From assembly GCA_001599975.1 (NCBI GenBank), contig BCIO01000002.1, positions 2,119,883-2,183,882 of the forward strand: a stretch of 64,000 nucleotides of DNA, in the 5' to 3' direction. This document shows positions 48,103 through 59,411 of this stretch, in pieces (within the stretch, counting starts at the first letter, position 1; every line of letters starts with the position of its first letter). Source of the DNA: Cystobasidiopsis lactophilus. Taxonomy: Eukaryota; Basidiomycota; Agaricostilbomycetes; Agaricostilbales; Chionosphaeraceae. The translations under genes were made by a program, and so were the position numbers. The notes under the pieces were generated by a model. That model was not told the DNA's origin. It saw nothing but the letters and a program-made list of their open reading frames with translations, and searched no databases.

Positions 48103-51100
48103 TCAATCTTCTTCTTCGTGCTCTTCAATGTCTCGTAGGCCAAGATTGTGAGGTGGGAGTTGAGCGAGGGGTGGCCCTCCGCCTTTGATTGCCTCCATGA
48201 GATTCTCGCTTGGTGCGTCGCCATTTGCGGGTATCAAGTCGATGGTCGAAGTGCTGGCGGTTGTCACCCCATCCGACTCTTCGTAGAGCCCAGGCGAGTA
48301 CTGGTCGAAGTTCTCTTCAGGGTAGAATTCGGCCCTGCGTGAGCGAAAGACATGAGTTCGCGCCACAGGTGCCTCAAGGAGAAAAGCCGCTCACCCGAAG
48401 TCTTTCAGCCACGGGATATCCAGTAGCTTTTCGGCTTCTGGGCGAACTGTCGGATCGATGGTCAGGCAGGCTTCGATGAACGCGATGCCGGCCTCGGAGA
48501 GCTGTGAGGGGTCTGGGAGCGGCGGGTGCTCCTTGGCTACTCCAATCTGGAACATGACGGCCCACTCGTTGTCTTGGACATCCCAAGGGCGCTTGCCAGT
48601 GGCACACTCGAGAACGACGCATCCCAAACTGCGCGTGCATGGAGGACAGGGTTCAGTTGTCAGGCGTAAAAGCTCAAGCAAAGAAGGCGCACCTCCAAAT
48701 GTCCGCTGCGCCTTGGTTCTCCAGATGCTCACCTTTGATGACTTCTGGAGACATGTACATCGGAGTGCTGGAGAGGAGAGTCAGGAAGGCCACAGCCACG
48801 CCAAGGAAGCGCTGCACCCACCCGGTCAAGCTGTTCTGCACACCGGACACCACGCCTCGAGTACGCGCGGCCAACGTCATGGATTTTTTGGCGAGAATCT
48901 TGGCGGAGCCAAAGTCGGCCAGTTTCAAAATGTTGTAGCCGTCGATGAGAATGTCTTTCCATGACCGCGTCAGGAGGCAGCACGACCCAGAAAAGCAAGA
49001 AAAACGCACTGTCAGGCTTGATATCACGATGTACGACGCCTTGGGAGTGGAGGTAGATCAGACCCTGCGTTAGCTGCCAGGTGTAGAGCTGCAAAACCGT
49101 CTCGTCGCCGATCGGGCCGTTCGCCAACAGCGCTGCCAAACTGCCCTTTTCGCAGTACTCTTCGAAGATGTACACCTTGTCGCGATGGACCTCAATGCCA
49201 AAGTATTCGACGATGTGGGGGTGGTGCAAGATGGACATGACCTTCATTTCGTCCCGAACTTGACTGATGAGGGTGGGGGCCGAGGCCGTGTCTTGGAAGC
49301 GAATCTCCTTGACAGCCATGACGTGGCCAGAGTCGAGGTTGAGGGCTAGGTAGACCGTGCCGTATGTGCCGCTGCCAATGTACTTGCCTTGCTGCCACTT
49401 GATGGAGATGTTAGCGCTCGACGAGGCCAGGTCGAGCAGCGACGGGTCTTCCGGACGGCCTTGCTCAAGAGTGCGTCCGGCCAAGCCCATCTCCAGCGCA
49501 CCCTCGAAGCGATTGGCGTCCAGCTCATCGATTGCGCAAAGGAATCTCGTCTGGCGGTTTTGCGGCACCGTGTTGGGACCGGAAGACAGCATCAAGGTGC
49601 CAAAGTTCTCCAAAATGTCTTCGACGTATTCTTGTGGCGCCGCCGCCAAGGCTGCCAGCTTGTCTTGGATCTGCTTGCGCGTCTCCTGCGACTCGTTGTC
49701 CACCTTTTCCTTCTCTTTGCGCGCTTCTTGAGAAGACCTGGCGCCAAGGATGTCGAAATGTGAGATGAGGAGCGTCATGCAATTTGCGACGCCGCTTCGC
49801 AGGGCCGAAAAGTTTTCGGGCGACAGCTTGTGGATGTTGTCGCCGCGGGTCAGCAGCCGTACAAACTCCAGAGCCGCCACCGCCCATTTGAACGTGCGGC
49901 CGTCCGATGGGGCGCAGTCGTCGCTGATGAAGTGCACATATTTGATGGCGAACTTTTGCAGCTCTGGCAGCAATCGCAGCTTGAACTTGCGCTCGAAGCC
50001 GCGCATCGATCGAATGCCCAGGTCGGCAGCAAAGGTGAAGTAGTTGGCCAGGAACACCTCGCGGTTGTCCAGTGACTCGGTGGCCTGGCGCACGCGATCT
50101 GTCGAATGGACAATGGACTCGCAGAGGCGATAGTTAATAAGCTTGATCTTCTTAAAGTCACGGTTGACGCGCGCCAAATGGGCTTGGCTCTCGTTGACGA
50201 CAAGGTGGCCGAAGATTGGGAAGAGGGCGAGGAAGAGTTTGCGGGCAAAGGCCAGTCGCCCATCAGGGCCTTCGGCAACGACGCGGACTCGTTTGTCGCG
50301 CATGTCGTAGTCGGTAGGAGGCAGGACGAGGTTCATGACGCGGCCAGTCCATATGAAGGGGTCGCGCGGCGAGATGATCAAGACATAGCGCACAACCTCG
50401 AACTCGCCCTCGACCTCTTCCAGCTCCTCCGGCTCGTAGTCGGGCTGGGTGGCTGGTGTGAACGATCTCGTCAACATACGGCGGACAAGGTCAGGGCGAT
50501 CATGAAGAGTAGAGTTGGCAATCATGTAGAGGCCCTTCTCCTCCGTGGTGCCATTGTAGACCAGGAAATGATCGGTCTCGCCGAGGGCAGCAATGAATCG
50601 GCCCACGTCGATCTTCGTGTCTCCGCTTTCAAGTGCAAACTCGGTGGCATTCTCAAAGCGTTGACTGAGTGCTCTGCGGGGAGGAAAGACGGTGTCAAAT
50701 AGGAGTTTCGTCTCTCGAAGGAAAATGGTCCTTACTTGCCAAAGCGCAAAAGCTTCCTGTGCCGTTGGCGCACATTGTCCAAGGTCTGACTCCACCACCT
50801 GGAGGCCTCCAGCTTTCCCGTCGTCCTGTTGCCTAGCTGGTCCAAGCTCTCGTTGAAGTAAGCAACGACGTGTTGAATGAGGCGATGGGTGAGCATCCTG
50901 CGCAGGACAGCACATCAGATCGCCTCATAGAGTCGGTTCGTTTGAAAGAGCGTACGAGAAATGTTCAGCAAGGAGCAGGTCACCGCCCTCGATCTGCTCG
51001 GTCGCCCGGCTGAGGAAAGCCCACTCGTTCTCGACGACTTCGGTCTCTTTGAGGTAGATTGTCTTGTTGTTGCTCCGAAGCTTCCACAGCAAGACTTTGA

Positions 51101-52601
51101 AGAAGAACTTGAGGGCACTTTGAAGCACCTCGTTGAAGTGCTCGAGGTCGATCGGAGGGATCACCCAGCCGTTGTCGGGATCCGCCTCGACAATCTCGAG
51201 GTACTCCTTCTTGATCTGCGACGCCCTCTTGAGGCCATCTCGGAAGTCTTCCGTGTACTGGTCGATCAGAACCATCGAGGGCTGCTCTTGGTTGACCCGC
51301 TGGGCCGATTCCAGACGTAGGAGTAGGGCCTCTTGCATCAGATTCATCGGGAAAGACAGCAGGGCTTGAAGGTCTTCTAAGAGCACTGGCAGGCCGATCT
51401 GGTTGAAGATATCGCGGTTGGCGAGATAGTTGTCCTTAGCGGCTCGGACGAGAGGGTAGATGTCAGCGATGGTGCGCTTCTTGAAGAGCGATTCGATGGA
51501 CTCCTCCTTCATCATGCGCTCCACAAAGGAAGACGTGTCGAGGATCTTTGGATTCTGGTGCCGGTGGAAGACTTGCCCGTTCGACCCGATCTCGGTGGTG
51601 AGGCCCGATCCCTCGGTAAGCGGCGCTGGGCCTGCCGCCTCTTCGTCTATCTGCTCCATCCCTGGTTTGGTGATGGCCAAGTCGTCTGAGTTGGTCCACT
51701 TCTGCAAGATGCGGAGCTGGGTGTGCAGGCGGTCGGTGATGGTTTTGTAGCCTTGCAGGGCGTCCACCCGCTCGCCCAACGTGGTTTCGGCATAAGCCTT
51801 GTGGACGATCCTGAGGGCGGTGAGTGACGGGTAGAGTGACCAAGCCCAGTACAGGCGAGCAAGGAGCACCTCGATCTGCTTGAGGGCTTGAACGTGGTCC
51901 GCCTCCTCCTGCTCGCTGCCCTTCTGCACCGTGAAGCGCAGCACTTCGTCGGCTATGACGGGGACCTGGGTGCGAGCCTCTTCCACCCAGCGCCACTCCG
52001 ACTCCACAGACCGGCTGTGAAGGTAGGCTCTTGCGCCGAGCCAAATTTGCAGGGCCTGGTACTTGCGCTGGCCGACCGAGTCAGAGTCGTCGATATGAGG
52101 CGAGATCTTCTCAGAGATCCGCGTTTTCTCAGCCTTCAAAACCTCGCCCTCGAGCACATTGGCCAGCATCGACTGCCAGGCGGCTCGCTCCACCTCTTCT
52201 GGGCTCTCTTCTGAATCTGAGCTCGACACGGAGTCCGAGCCTGACTCCTCGCCGTCGGAGGAGCCAGAGTCGGATTCTGACAAGACCTCGATGTCGTACG
52301 ATTGCTCTGGTGGATTTGGCAGGGGCGGAATTTTGACAGCTGAAGAATGTGGGCGCAGAAAGGTGCCTTCTTTCTGACCGTCTTCGTCGGCTGCATCGAA
52401 GTCGATGTCGCCGTCTGACTCTCGCTCCGAGTCGGTGGCGTCCTCAGAGTCGCCATCGGGCAGGGCGGCAGAGCCCTCCATCTCGCGCTCCCTCCCACGC
52501 CGAGCCAGGACCGCCGCAACATTTGACGACTGTGCTCTCCGCTTCTCTTGAGCAGCATAGAGCGATGAAGTGCTAAGAGGGGGGCCCGAGCCGCGGGCCA
52601 T
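48103..52601 (-). CDS. SSK2: MAPKKK of the HOG osmotic stress pathway (SSK2/SSK22/WIS4 type)
   Basis: The start ATG is 52601 (MARGSGPPLSTSSLYAAQEK); the N-terminal ~150 residues are Ser/Asp/Glu-rich. A long helical regulatory region follows (MEQIDEEAAGPAPLTEG, MLTHRLIQHVVAYFNESLDQ), the type seen in Ssk2, Ssk22 and Wis4, where the response regulator Ssk1 binds. The C-terminal kinase has GSGTYGTVYLALNLDSGHVM (P-loop), AVKEIRF (Lys), VVHRDIKPDNILIDGY, LKLADFGSAKILAKK and TPMYMSPEVIKGEHLENQGA. It ends in a short tail NLGLRDIEEHEEED after the intron at about 48335-48395. The total is ~1,400 residues, usual for the family. The kinase would phosphorylate Pbs2 upstream of Hog1. It is divergent from the mitochondrial carrier; the spacer is 104 bp. 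Confidence 0.92.
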
Positions 52602-52705
52602 GTCGCAATCGAGAGCGAGGCGCCGGTCGTCTTGGTCAAAGAGGCAGCATTCCTCTCCACGTCGACCGCTTGCCCGCCCCCTTTTCTTGAAACCTTAAAC
52701 GGTCC
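52602..52705. promoter_or_regulatory. Short divergent promoter, SSK2-like kinase / mitochondrial carrier
   Basis: A spacer of 104 bp between opposite start codons. It has a CT-rich run on the carrier side (cccgcccccttttcttg around 52673-52690). No specific operator is seen. Confidence 0.45.
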
Positions 52706-54116
52706 ATGGCAGACCAGACTAAGGCGGTAGCTTTACCGCCGCCGGTTGGCACCTCTGTGAGCTCAGCCACTCTCCCCTCCGCTCCACACAGACTCAAAAT
52801 GTTCGGCATCAGTCTCAAGTCAAGGGCTTCGTGGCAGGCATCGGTCAGTTCTGTCATGCAAATCCCTGTGAACGTTTCTGAACCTTTCATAGTGTCGGGC
52901 CTTACTAAATTGGTCGTGGTGAGTGTCGGCACCCTTTCTCAATTTAAGACGGCGTGTGGATAAACTTCTTTGCTGCAGGGGCACCCGGTGTGCGTCCAAG
53001 CCGTAACTCTATTTGAACACGACTGATAATGTCGCGCCAGAGACACGATCAAGGTTCGGATGCAGTGTGCGCCGCCAGGACTCTACAAAGGCCCGCTCGA
53101 TTGCTTTATGAAGACTGTCCGCCTCGAAGGACCTAGAGCATTATGTACGTGACCAGCGGTGTCCTTTGTGTCATTTTCTAAAGCAGGGACGCATCTAGAT
53201 AAAGGAGCATCGCCTCCAGCGGTCGGCTGGGGCATCAGCGACAGCGTCCTAATGGGGTTCGTGTCCCCACTTGTTGCTTGAAGCAAAAGAAGCTCATGAT
53301 TTGCATTAGGTCTCTCAACACGTATCGGTTATTCTTTGCGAAGATAGAGGCCAACCAAACAGGCCGGGAATTCAATAACACCATCGACGGCTTGAGCTAT
53401 AAAGGGCACTTCCTAGGAGGTCTGATGGCTGGGTGCACAGTCTGCACGATAGTGACGTAAGCATGTATCCCTGTGTAGAGACGTCGGCTTACGAGCCGCT
53501 TCGCAGGCCCATTGAGCTCATCAAAGCCAAACTACAAATGCAGACGCACGCTGTTAAGAAACTCTATACGGGACCCATCGACTGCGCCCAGCAGATCGTC
53601 AGAGCCAAAGGGGTGTTCGGTCTCTGGCATGCTTTTGGGGCAACAATAGGGTTTCGTTGTTGGTTCGGAGCGATGTGAGTTTTGGTTGCGCTGCTGGAAA
53701 GGAACTGACTCACTTGACGGACGTCGCCAGGTTCACTGCCTACCCTTTCTTGATGAAGCAGTTCAAAAAACGAGGCGTCTCGGACGGCCTCTCGAACTTT
53801 CTGTCGGGCGGATTTGCCGCCATTGTATTTTGGTCTTGCTGCTTCCCCTTCGACGTGGTCAAGAACAGATTGATGAGTGACTCGATCACCCAACCTAGGT
53901 ACAAGTCGTACACGGATTGCGTTCGGCAAGTGTGGGCGGAAGGGCGCTACAAGGCTTTCTACAAAGGTTTCACGCCAGCCCTGATCCGGGCGTTCCCAAC
54001 AAACGCCAGCGCGATTTTTGCCTGGGAAGGGGTAAGTCTCTTCTTACTCAGCCTTCAGCGAAAGGCGAGGAGCTCAGCCGGACTTTCAGACAATGCGACT
54101 GCTCAAAAACTTCTAA
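52706..54116 (+). CDS. Mitochondrial carrier family protein (SLC25)
   Basis: Start MADQTKA splices to TQNVRHQSQVKGFVAGIGSG. Three carrier repeats are visible through their P-x-[DE]-x-x-[KR] motifs: VVGHPVDTIKVRMQC, TPIELIKAKLQMQTHAVKKL and CCFPFDVVKNRLMSDSITQP. Matrix-loop residues include YKGPLDCFMKTVRLEGPRAL and YKSYTDCVRQVWAEGRYKAF, then YKGFTPALIRAFPTNASAIF. A last intron gives AWEGTMRLLKNF and TAA at 54114-54116. The protein (~300 residues) sits in the inner mitochondrial membrane. Loop sequences resemble the basic amino-acid/acylcarnitine branch (SLC25A20/A29, yeast Ymc and Ort types), but the substrate is not certain. Ten or so introns, including a 5' intron just after seven codons. 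Confidence 0.88.
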
Positions 54117-54307
54117 CGGGAGCCCTGATGCCGGCGTCAGAGTGCAGGAGAACATTTTTGCTCGTAGAGAGTTCGATTAATGCTACAGGATGCTTGAATG
54201 CCATGTTTGGCCCGTTCGGCCGGAGCCAATGCGGCCTCGGCCACCATCCGGCCTTTTTTGAGTTGCGTAGTCTTCGGGTTGTCGTCTTAGTATCAATCTT
54301 GAATCGG

Positions 54308-57007
54308 TTAGTTCTTTGGGGCCAGGACGAGAACGGTGCGTGTCGGGAGGTAAGCCTGCAGGAAATTGCTGCGGTTGTTCCAAGCAAACGGTGTGGTGAA
54401 AAAGGCAGTGTCCATAGCGACTCGGTCGTGGCCTCCGAAGACACCTTCGTCCGAGTTGAGCACGATCTTGTATTCACCTGTGCTCAAATGGCTCAGCCTG
54501 GGCACAGACAGAGAGGGGGAGCGAAGAAAACTGGACAGACCTGGGTGCTCCACACCGACGCGATAATCGGTGTAGCTGTTGGTCCAGTGGAAATTGAAGA
54601 TGAAGAGCAAGCCAGCTCGCTCGAATACGACCACTTTGTCGCCCTGAGATTTGTGTCAATGAAGCGCTGTGCGTATGTTATCGGTGGGACTTACCTCGTG
54701 CTTGAGCGAGATGTACGCTTGTGGCGCAGACAGCCAGTTGAAGAAGCTCTCGGTGTTGTTCATGGCCGCGTCCCACTCGTAGAGGTATTTGTAACGAAGG
54801 AGAGGGTCATCCACCACGTTCCATTGACGCCTGGCCTGTGGAACCGGGATGAAGACTTCAGCCTTGCGGAGGAGCAAACCGGCAGCCCAAAGAGAGTAAC
54901 GCACATATTGGAACGAGTTGCCGTTGCCTTCGCGAGGAAAGTCGAGCCACTCTGGGTGGCCAAACTCGTTGCCCTCGAAATTCAGGTAGCCCTCGCCGCC
55001 CAAAGCGTGCGTTAGCAGTCTGCAGACAAGTTCTTAGACGTTGTCCTAGTACTATGAGCTCAATTCATACCTGATCATCTTGTGCAGGGAGAGGCCGCGG
55101 TCGATGATGGGCGTGCGCTCCGTGAGGTCGCTCATGTTGGTGTACATTTCCTTGTCCATGAGCCAGAAAGCGATCGTCTTGTCGCCCACCAGCGCTTGGT
55201 CGTGGCTTTCAGCGTAGCAGATGCTCTTTTCGTTGTGGCGCCGGTTGGTGAGGGTGAAGCAGATGTTGGCGAAATCCCACTGATCGTCCTGCGACTCCTT
55301 GAGCAGCTTGATCCACATGTCTGGCACAGCCATGGACAGTCTGTAGTCAAAGCCGACGCCCCCTTCGTCGACCGGCCGGCAGAGGGCTGGCATGCCGGAA
55401 ACGTCCTCCGCGATCGTGATGACCTCTGGGTAGAGCTGGTGCAGCATGTCGTTGGCCTGTCAAAATGCTTTGAGTTATAAACCAAGGCTTGAAAATAACA
55501 TTACGCACCAACATCAAGTAGCCAACACCACCCTCATCCACGTTTGGTCCAAAGTATTCGTGGTAGCCGCCCGAAAAGCCGGTGCCAATGCCGTGGTGGG
55601 TGTACATCATGGACGTAACGCCGTCGAAGCGGAAGCCATCAAACATGTACTCGTCCATCCAGAAGCGGAGGTTGCTGAGCAGGAAGCGCAGGACTTCGTG
55701 CGAGTCGTAGTTGAAGAGCCTGGAGTCCCAAAGCTCGTGGTTGCCCTTTACGCCGCCGTGGAAGTACTGGTGGTCAGTGCCATCGAATTGGTTGAGGCCG
55801 TCGAGCACATTCTTGGAGGCGTGCGAATGGACAACATCGAGCAAGACCGTTAGGCCCATGCCGTGGGCGGTGTCGATGAGTTCCATGAGCTCCTCTGGCG
55901 TCCCATACCTCGAAGAAGCGCAGAAAAAGCTGTTGATCTGGTAGCCAAAGCTGGCGTAGTAGGCGTGCTCCCTAAGCAGGGTGGGTTAGTACCGCTTTCG
56001 AATCTCGCAGGGTGGGCGGCAAGACTCACATGATGGCCATCAGCTGGATTGTGTTGTATCCGAGCTTCTTGATGCGCGGGAGAATGTTCTTGGTGAATTC
56101 GGTATAGGTTCCGACTCTCGGCTCTGGCGTCGAAATGCCAACTGCATACTCGCCTCAGCCAACATGCCCAGCACTTGATTGGCGAAGACATACCGTGAGC
56201 CTCGTAGACTTTCACTGCTTTTGGCGCGGGCGGGCGGGGGTTCTTGAACTTGTACTTTTGCGGAGGGTTCCAGAACACGGCGTCGTAAACAGGCGAGACC
56301 GAGAGGTCTTGGGTGACCCGCTTGATCCAGACGGGGATGCGCTCAATCCGCTCGCCTCCCGGCTTGGTCATGGAAATCTGGATGCGAGCGATTGAGTTGG
56401 AAACTGGGTGGATTAGTCTGTGGGACTTACCTTGATCTTCGAGTTGTGAGGGATGCCGGTTTGGCCATTGACGGCAGGGATGACGATCTCCCACACACCA
56501 AAGTCGTCTCTCTTCATTTGGTGAGCATGCCTGTCCCAGTTGTCTGACGCCCCAACCTGGTCAGCCCCATCGTTCCCAACCCAAAGCGAAATGAAAGACT
56601 GGAGACTGACTGAAGTCGCCAATCAGGCTGGCCGAGTCGACGCTTGGGGCCCACTCCCTGTACACGATGTCGTTGTTGGGCTGCACGTTGAGGCCAAACT
56701 TGTGGAAGCCTTGGCTGAACTTGTCGAAGCCGCCCTCGGTCGAAGCGATGGTGTCCTTCCACTGCTTGTAGTGGGCGTAGCTGCGCTTCCTCTGGTCAGC
56801 CACACTCTTGAGGTAGAGTCAAGAACGCGCACCGATGCTTGAGACCATCAGCGAACGGCTCGAGCCTGTGTCCTTGGATTTGAGCAATGCCCTCTCCTCC
56901 GCCAAACAGATCAACAGAGCGCACCAGGGGTCGATGCTGATGATCTTGGTGCCGTCTGTGGCCTTGGAGTAGTCTACTGCCTTGGTTGTCCCGTTGGCAG
57001 CACTCAT
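54308..57007 (-). CDS. GLC3: 1,4-alpha-glucan branching enzyme (glycogen)
   Basis: The start ATG is 57007 ([20 protein letters not shown]) and the stop 54308-54310 after [11 protein letters not shown]. The N-terminal CBM48 region has [20 protein letters not shown] and [18 protein letters not shown]. The GH13 barrel shows [60 protein letters not shown] (catalytic Asp), [20 protein letters not shown] (catalytic Glu) and [19 protein letters not shown]. The C-terminal domain ends with LVLAPKN. The enzyme creates alpha-1,6 branches in glycogen. Exons are long by the standards of this window, with about seven introns. It converges with the carrier gene (191 bp between stops). Confidence 0.94.
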
Positions 57008-57476
57008 CTTTGGACGAACGAGCGCAAAACTGGCAGACCCAACTTGGCTCGACCCGCACACTCTCCTTCGTCATCAATTCCTCTCACTCGCTCCATGGTC
57101 TTCCCTTGGGCCGCATCCGGCTCGGGCGTACTTCGCGTTTGCTGAATTGCATAAGACATTGCTGCCCGGACTTCGATATCATTGCAGAGCCCAAGAAGGC
57201 AGCCGCGAATCAGTCTCTGTAGGCCTCTGGACCCGCGAGTCGCTCGAGGCTCGAGATCTTTCTCGGTTCTGTTCCTTAAGCGCCTGGCTCTTTCTGTATC
57301 CTCATGTCAGTCCTGCCATTGCTAGACTTGACTCGAGCGTCTTTCGTTCTGTCTACTGCTGGAAGGAGACTTCAAAAACATTCTGCATGATTCTGCCACT
57401 GGGGGGCACCCTTTGTTCTTGCGCTCAGAGCTCTTGGATTGGCCTTCTCCCTCCTCTTCCTCCTCCTCCATCATCT
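57008..57476. other. Intergenic region between GLC3 and an orphan gene
   Basis: This 469-bp divergent spacer contains a CT-rich tract (cctccctcttcctcctcctcc-like, about 57448-57474) directly before the ATG at 57477. The plus-strand frame is open throughout but lacks an earlier convincing start. Confidence 0.4.
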
Positions 57477-58915
57477 ATGCGCTCAACTGAAATGGCGAAG
57501 CGTTCTCCTCCCGCGATGTTCCTGCGCACCTTCTCTCCAGCCTGCGAATTGAGCAGGACTGGATCCAGCTTCCAAAAAGGCCTTGCTCAATGGAGAGAAG
57601 TAGAGGTAGAAGAGGAAGAGCCGATTATGGAAGCCTTGATTTTGCGGCACCCGTACGCCGCTGCCGAGTGGATTTACCCCATGCGTTCTAAACACGCTGG
57701 AGGTGTGCTCGACGCCATCAAAGCTGCCTTTCGAAAACTTCCCAGCTCACTGCATGTCGTCGGCCAAACGTTCGGCTTAAGCGGCAGAAGCCTGCTTATT
57801 TACAAGCTTCAGCTGTTGGAGGCTGGCCTAGTGTTCGAGTTCTTCCCCACGAGAGTTCTCATACCAGCTTCCAAAATTACAGCGGATCCAGTAATTCAAC
57901 TGTCTTCTTAAACTATGCGACGCCATCTGATCCATTGCGCAGGCTGCTGCCACTGCCTTCCGTCTTGCTGTCGATGCTGTCTTCAGGGAAATTCGCAGAA
58001 TCTTTTTCCCCGGTGGCGTTCCATCTCAAGATGTGGTCTTGCGTGATGACCTTAACAACGCTTCGCGCCTTGTCAGTAGAATCGATGTCTTGTCTGAATC
58101 CACTTACCGACAGCGCATGGCAGATAAAGGTCATGAACGAGCATGCCCAAAACTATTACTGTGCCCTGCCCTATTGCGAAGCGCTGGGTCATTTGATCCA
58201 TTCGCATGCTCCGAGTGCTTCTCACCTCGTAGCTTCGGTTCAAGGCTCGCCTTCGAAGGAGGAGGTGCTGCATCGCCTAATATCCGAATTCCGGGCTGGG
58301 CACGTAAAGGAGTTTTACGAGCTCGTTGGCCAACACCCCTACATTGCTATGTCCTTGTCGACGTCGCGGTTTGGCCACGTTCTGCCTGAAAGTCTGGCGG
58401 GCTTGCACGATGCACTCGCTATCCACAACGTCACTAAAGCCATGGAACACCACCTGACCGGCCTGCCGCTTAAACGGCGACACTTTCAACTGTTCGAAGC
58501 CGAAGCGCTCGAACTTTTGGTTGAAGTCGCTGACCAAACGCAGGTGAGGCATGGCGGTTGCAATATTCTGCTGTTCATCTTTGCTCATCCGTGCGTCGGA
58601 CTCAGGACCATTCAACCGAGCTCGTTGAATTTCTCGAGCAAGATATTGAGCTGTACTTCGAGCTAGTCCACAAGGACTTCTTTCAAAGCGATGCTATCGA
58701 CATTGCTGACGGCAGTCAGACTCTGGCCAGAAAGGTAGCCGGAGATAACTATGTCATTACTGTGGGATCGCGGTACTAACTGGATACTTTAGGCCTCCTA
58801 CGTGGCCGAAGCAGCGAAAACGGTTCGCGAGAAGGCATTTCGCCCTTACAGCCGGGAAGCCGCCACTTTGCTCGAAAACCTTTTCACCGAGCACTGGGTG
58901 AAGCTGCCTCAGTGA
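57477..58915 (+). CDS. Unrecognised protein (multi-exon, helical)
   Basis: I do not recognise this gene. Exons were joined by coding character. The first (57477 to about 57888, MRSTEMAKRSPPAMFLRTFS) ends before gtaattcaac. The second begins AAATAFRLAVDAVFREIRRI and contains LRDDLNNASRLVSRIDVLSE. The third begins ALGHLIHSHAPSASHLVASV. Later exons read ALELLVEVADQTQDHSTELV and EFLEQDIELYFELVHKDFFQ. The last exon has KTVREKAFRPYSREAATLLE, NLFTEHWVKLPQ, then TGA at 58913-58915. The protein would be ~400 residues, mostly helical, with no signal peptide or TM segment. The final TGA overlaps a possible splice donor (CA|GTGAGC), so the true end could be further on. Confidence 0.5.
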
Positions 58916-59411
58916 GCGCTCGTGCGATGTACTACTTTGCCAGGTACCTCGTGGCAGGCCTGTAGCAGTGAGAGCTGCTGACGCTTCATTTCGTCGGTGC
59001 GAACATCGTCTGAGGATGTACATATTCTCCTTTGTTCGCGTTGGCCTTGCATCATTCAGACCCTAGATAGGCCTCATATCACTCTCTGTCGGCCTTCAGA
59101 CGCGTCAGCATGAGTGCTTGTGCCATCAGGCGCCACCCTGGCTGAGAAACAGACGCGTTCAAACCGAAGTTCGCTTTTCCTGCTTCCGCCACCTCGGGAT
59201 TGCTTCCCGCCCCCTGTTGTCGACCTCAACATGACTTCTGTAGCTCCTTTTGTTCATGCGAGACGGAAATCGAAAGCGGGAAGGACGGCCAGCCCACTGC
59301 TATTTTCGGCCCGCCACCTCAGCCACAGCGGTCTCGAAGTGATCTGCAGCGGCTGTTCGCTCCACGGTGCCTTTTCTGTGTCTCTCTTTCTACGTTCACC
59401 AAGACGAAAAG
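58916..59411. other. Intergenic region upstream of AIM24-like gene
   Basis: This 496-bp stretch likely contains the 3' end of the orphan gene and the AIM24 promoter and leader. Plus-strand open frames here run on into AIM24 exon 2 but are not coding upstream of it. Confidence 0.4.

Noticed and set aside
53657-55015. 452-codon plus-strand open frame
   Set aside because: Only its first ~370 nt belong to the mitochondrial carrier. The rest runs through an intron and then antisense to the glycogen branching enzyme.
56982-57476. Plus-strand frame open upstream of the orphan gene
   Set aside because: It overlaps the GLC3 start and promoter, with no coding character before 57477.
59114-59411. Possible longer N-terminus of AIM24
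   Set aside because: This frame matches exon 2, not exon 1. Splicing from MSYHHQAP... gives the conserved join ESYQ-LESHNPKG, so the upstream part is leader sequence.
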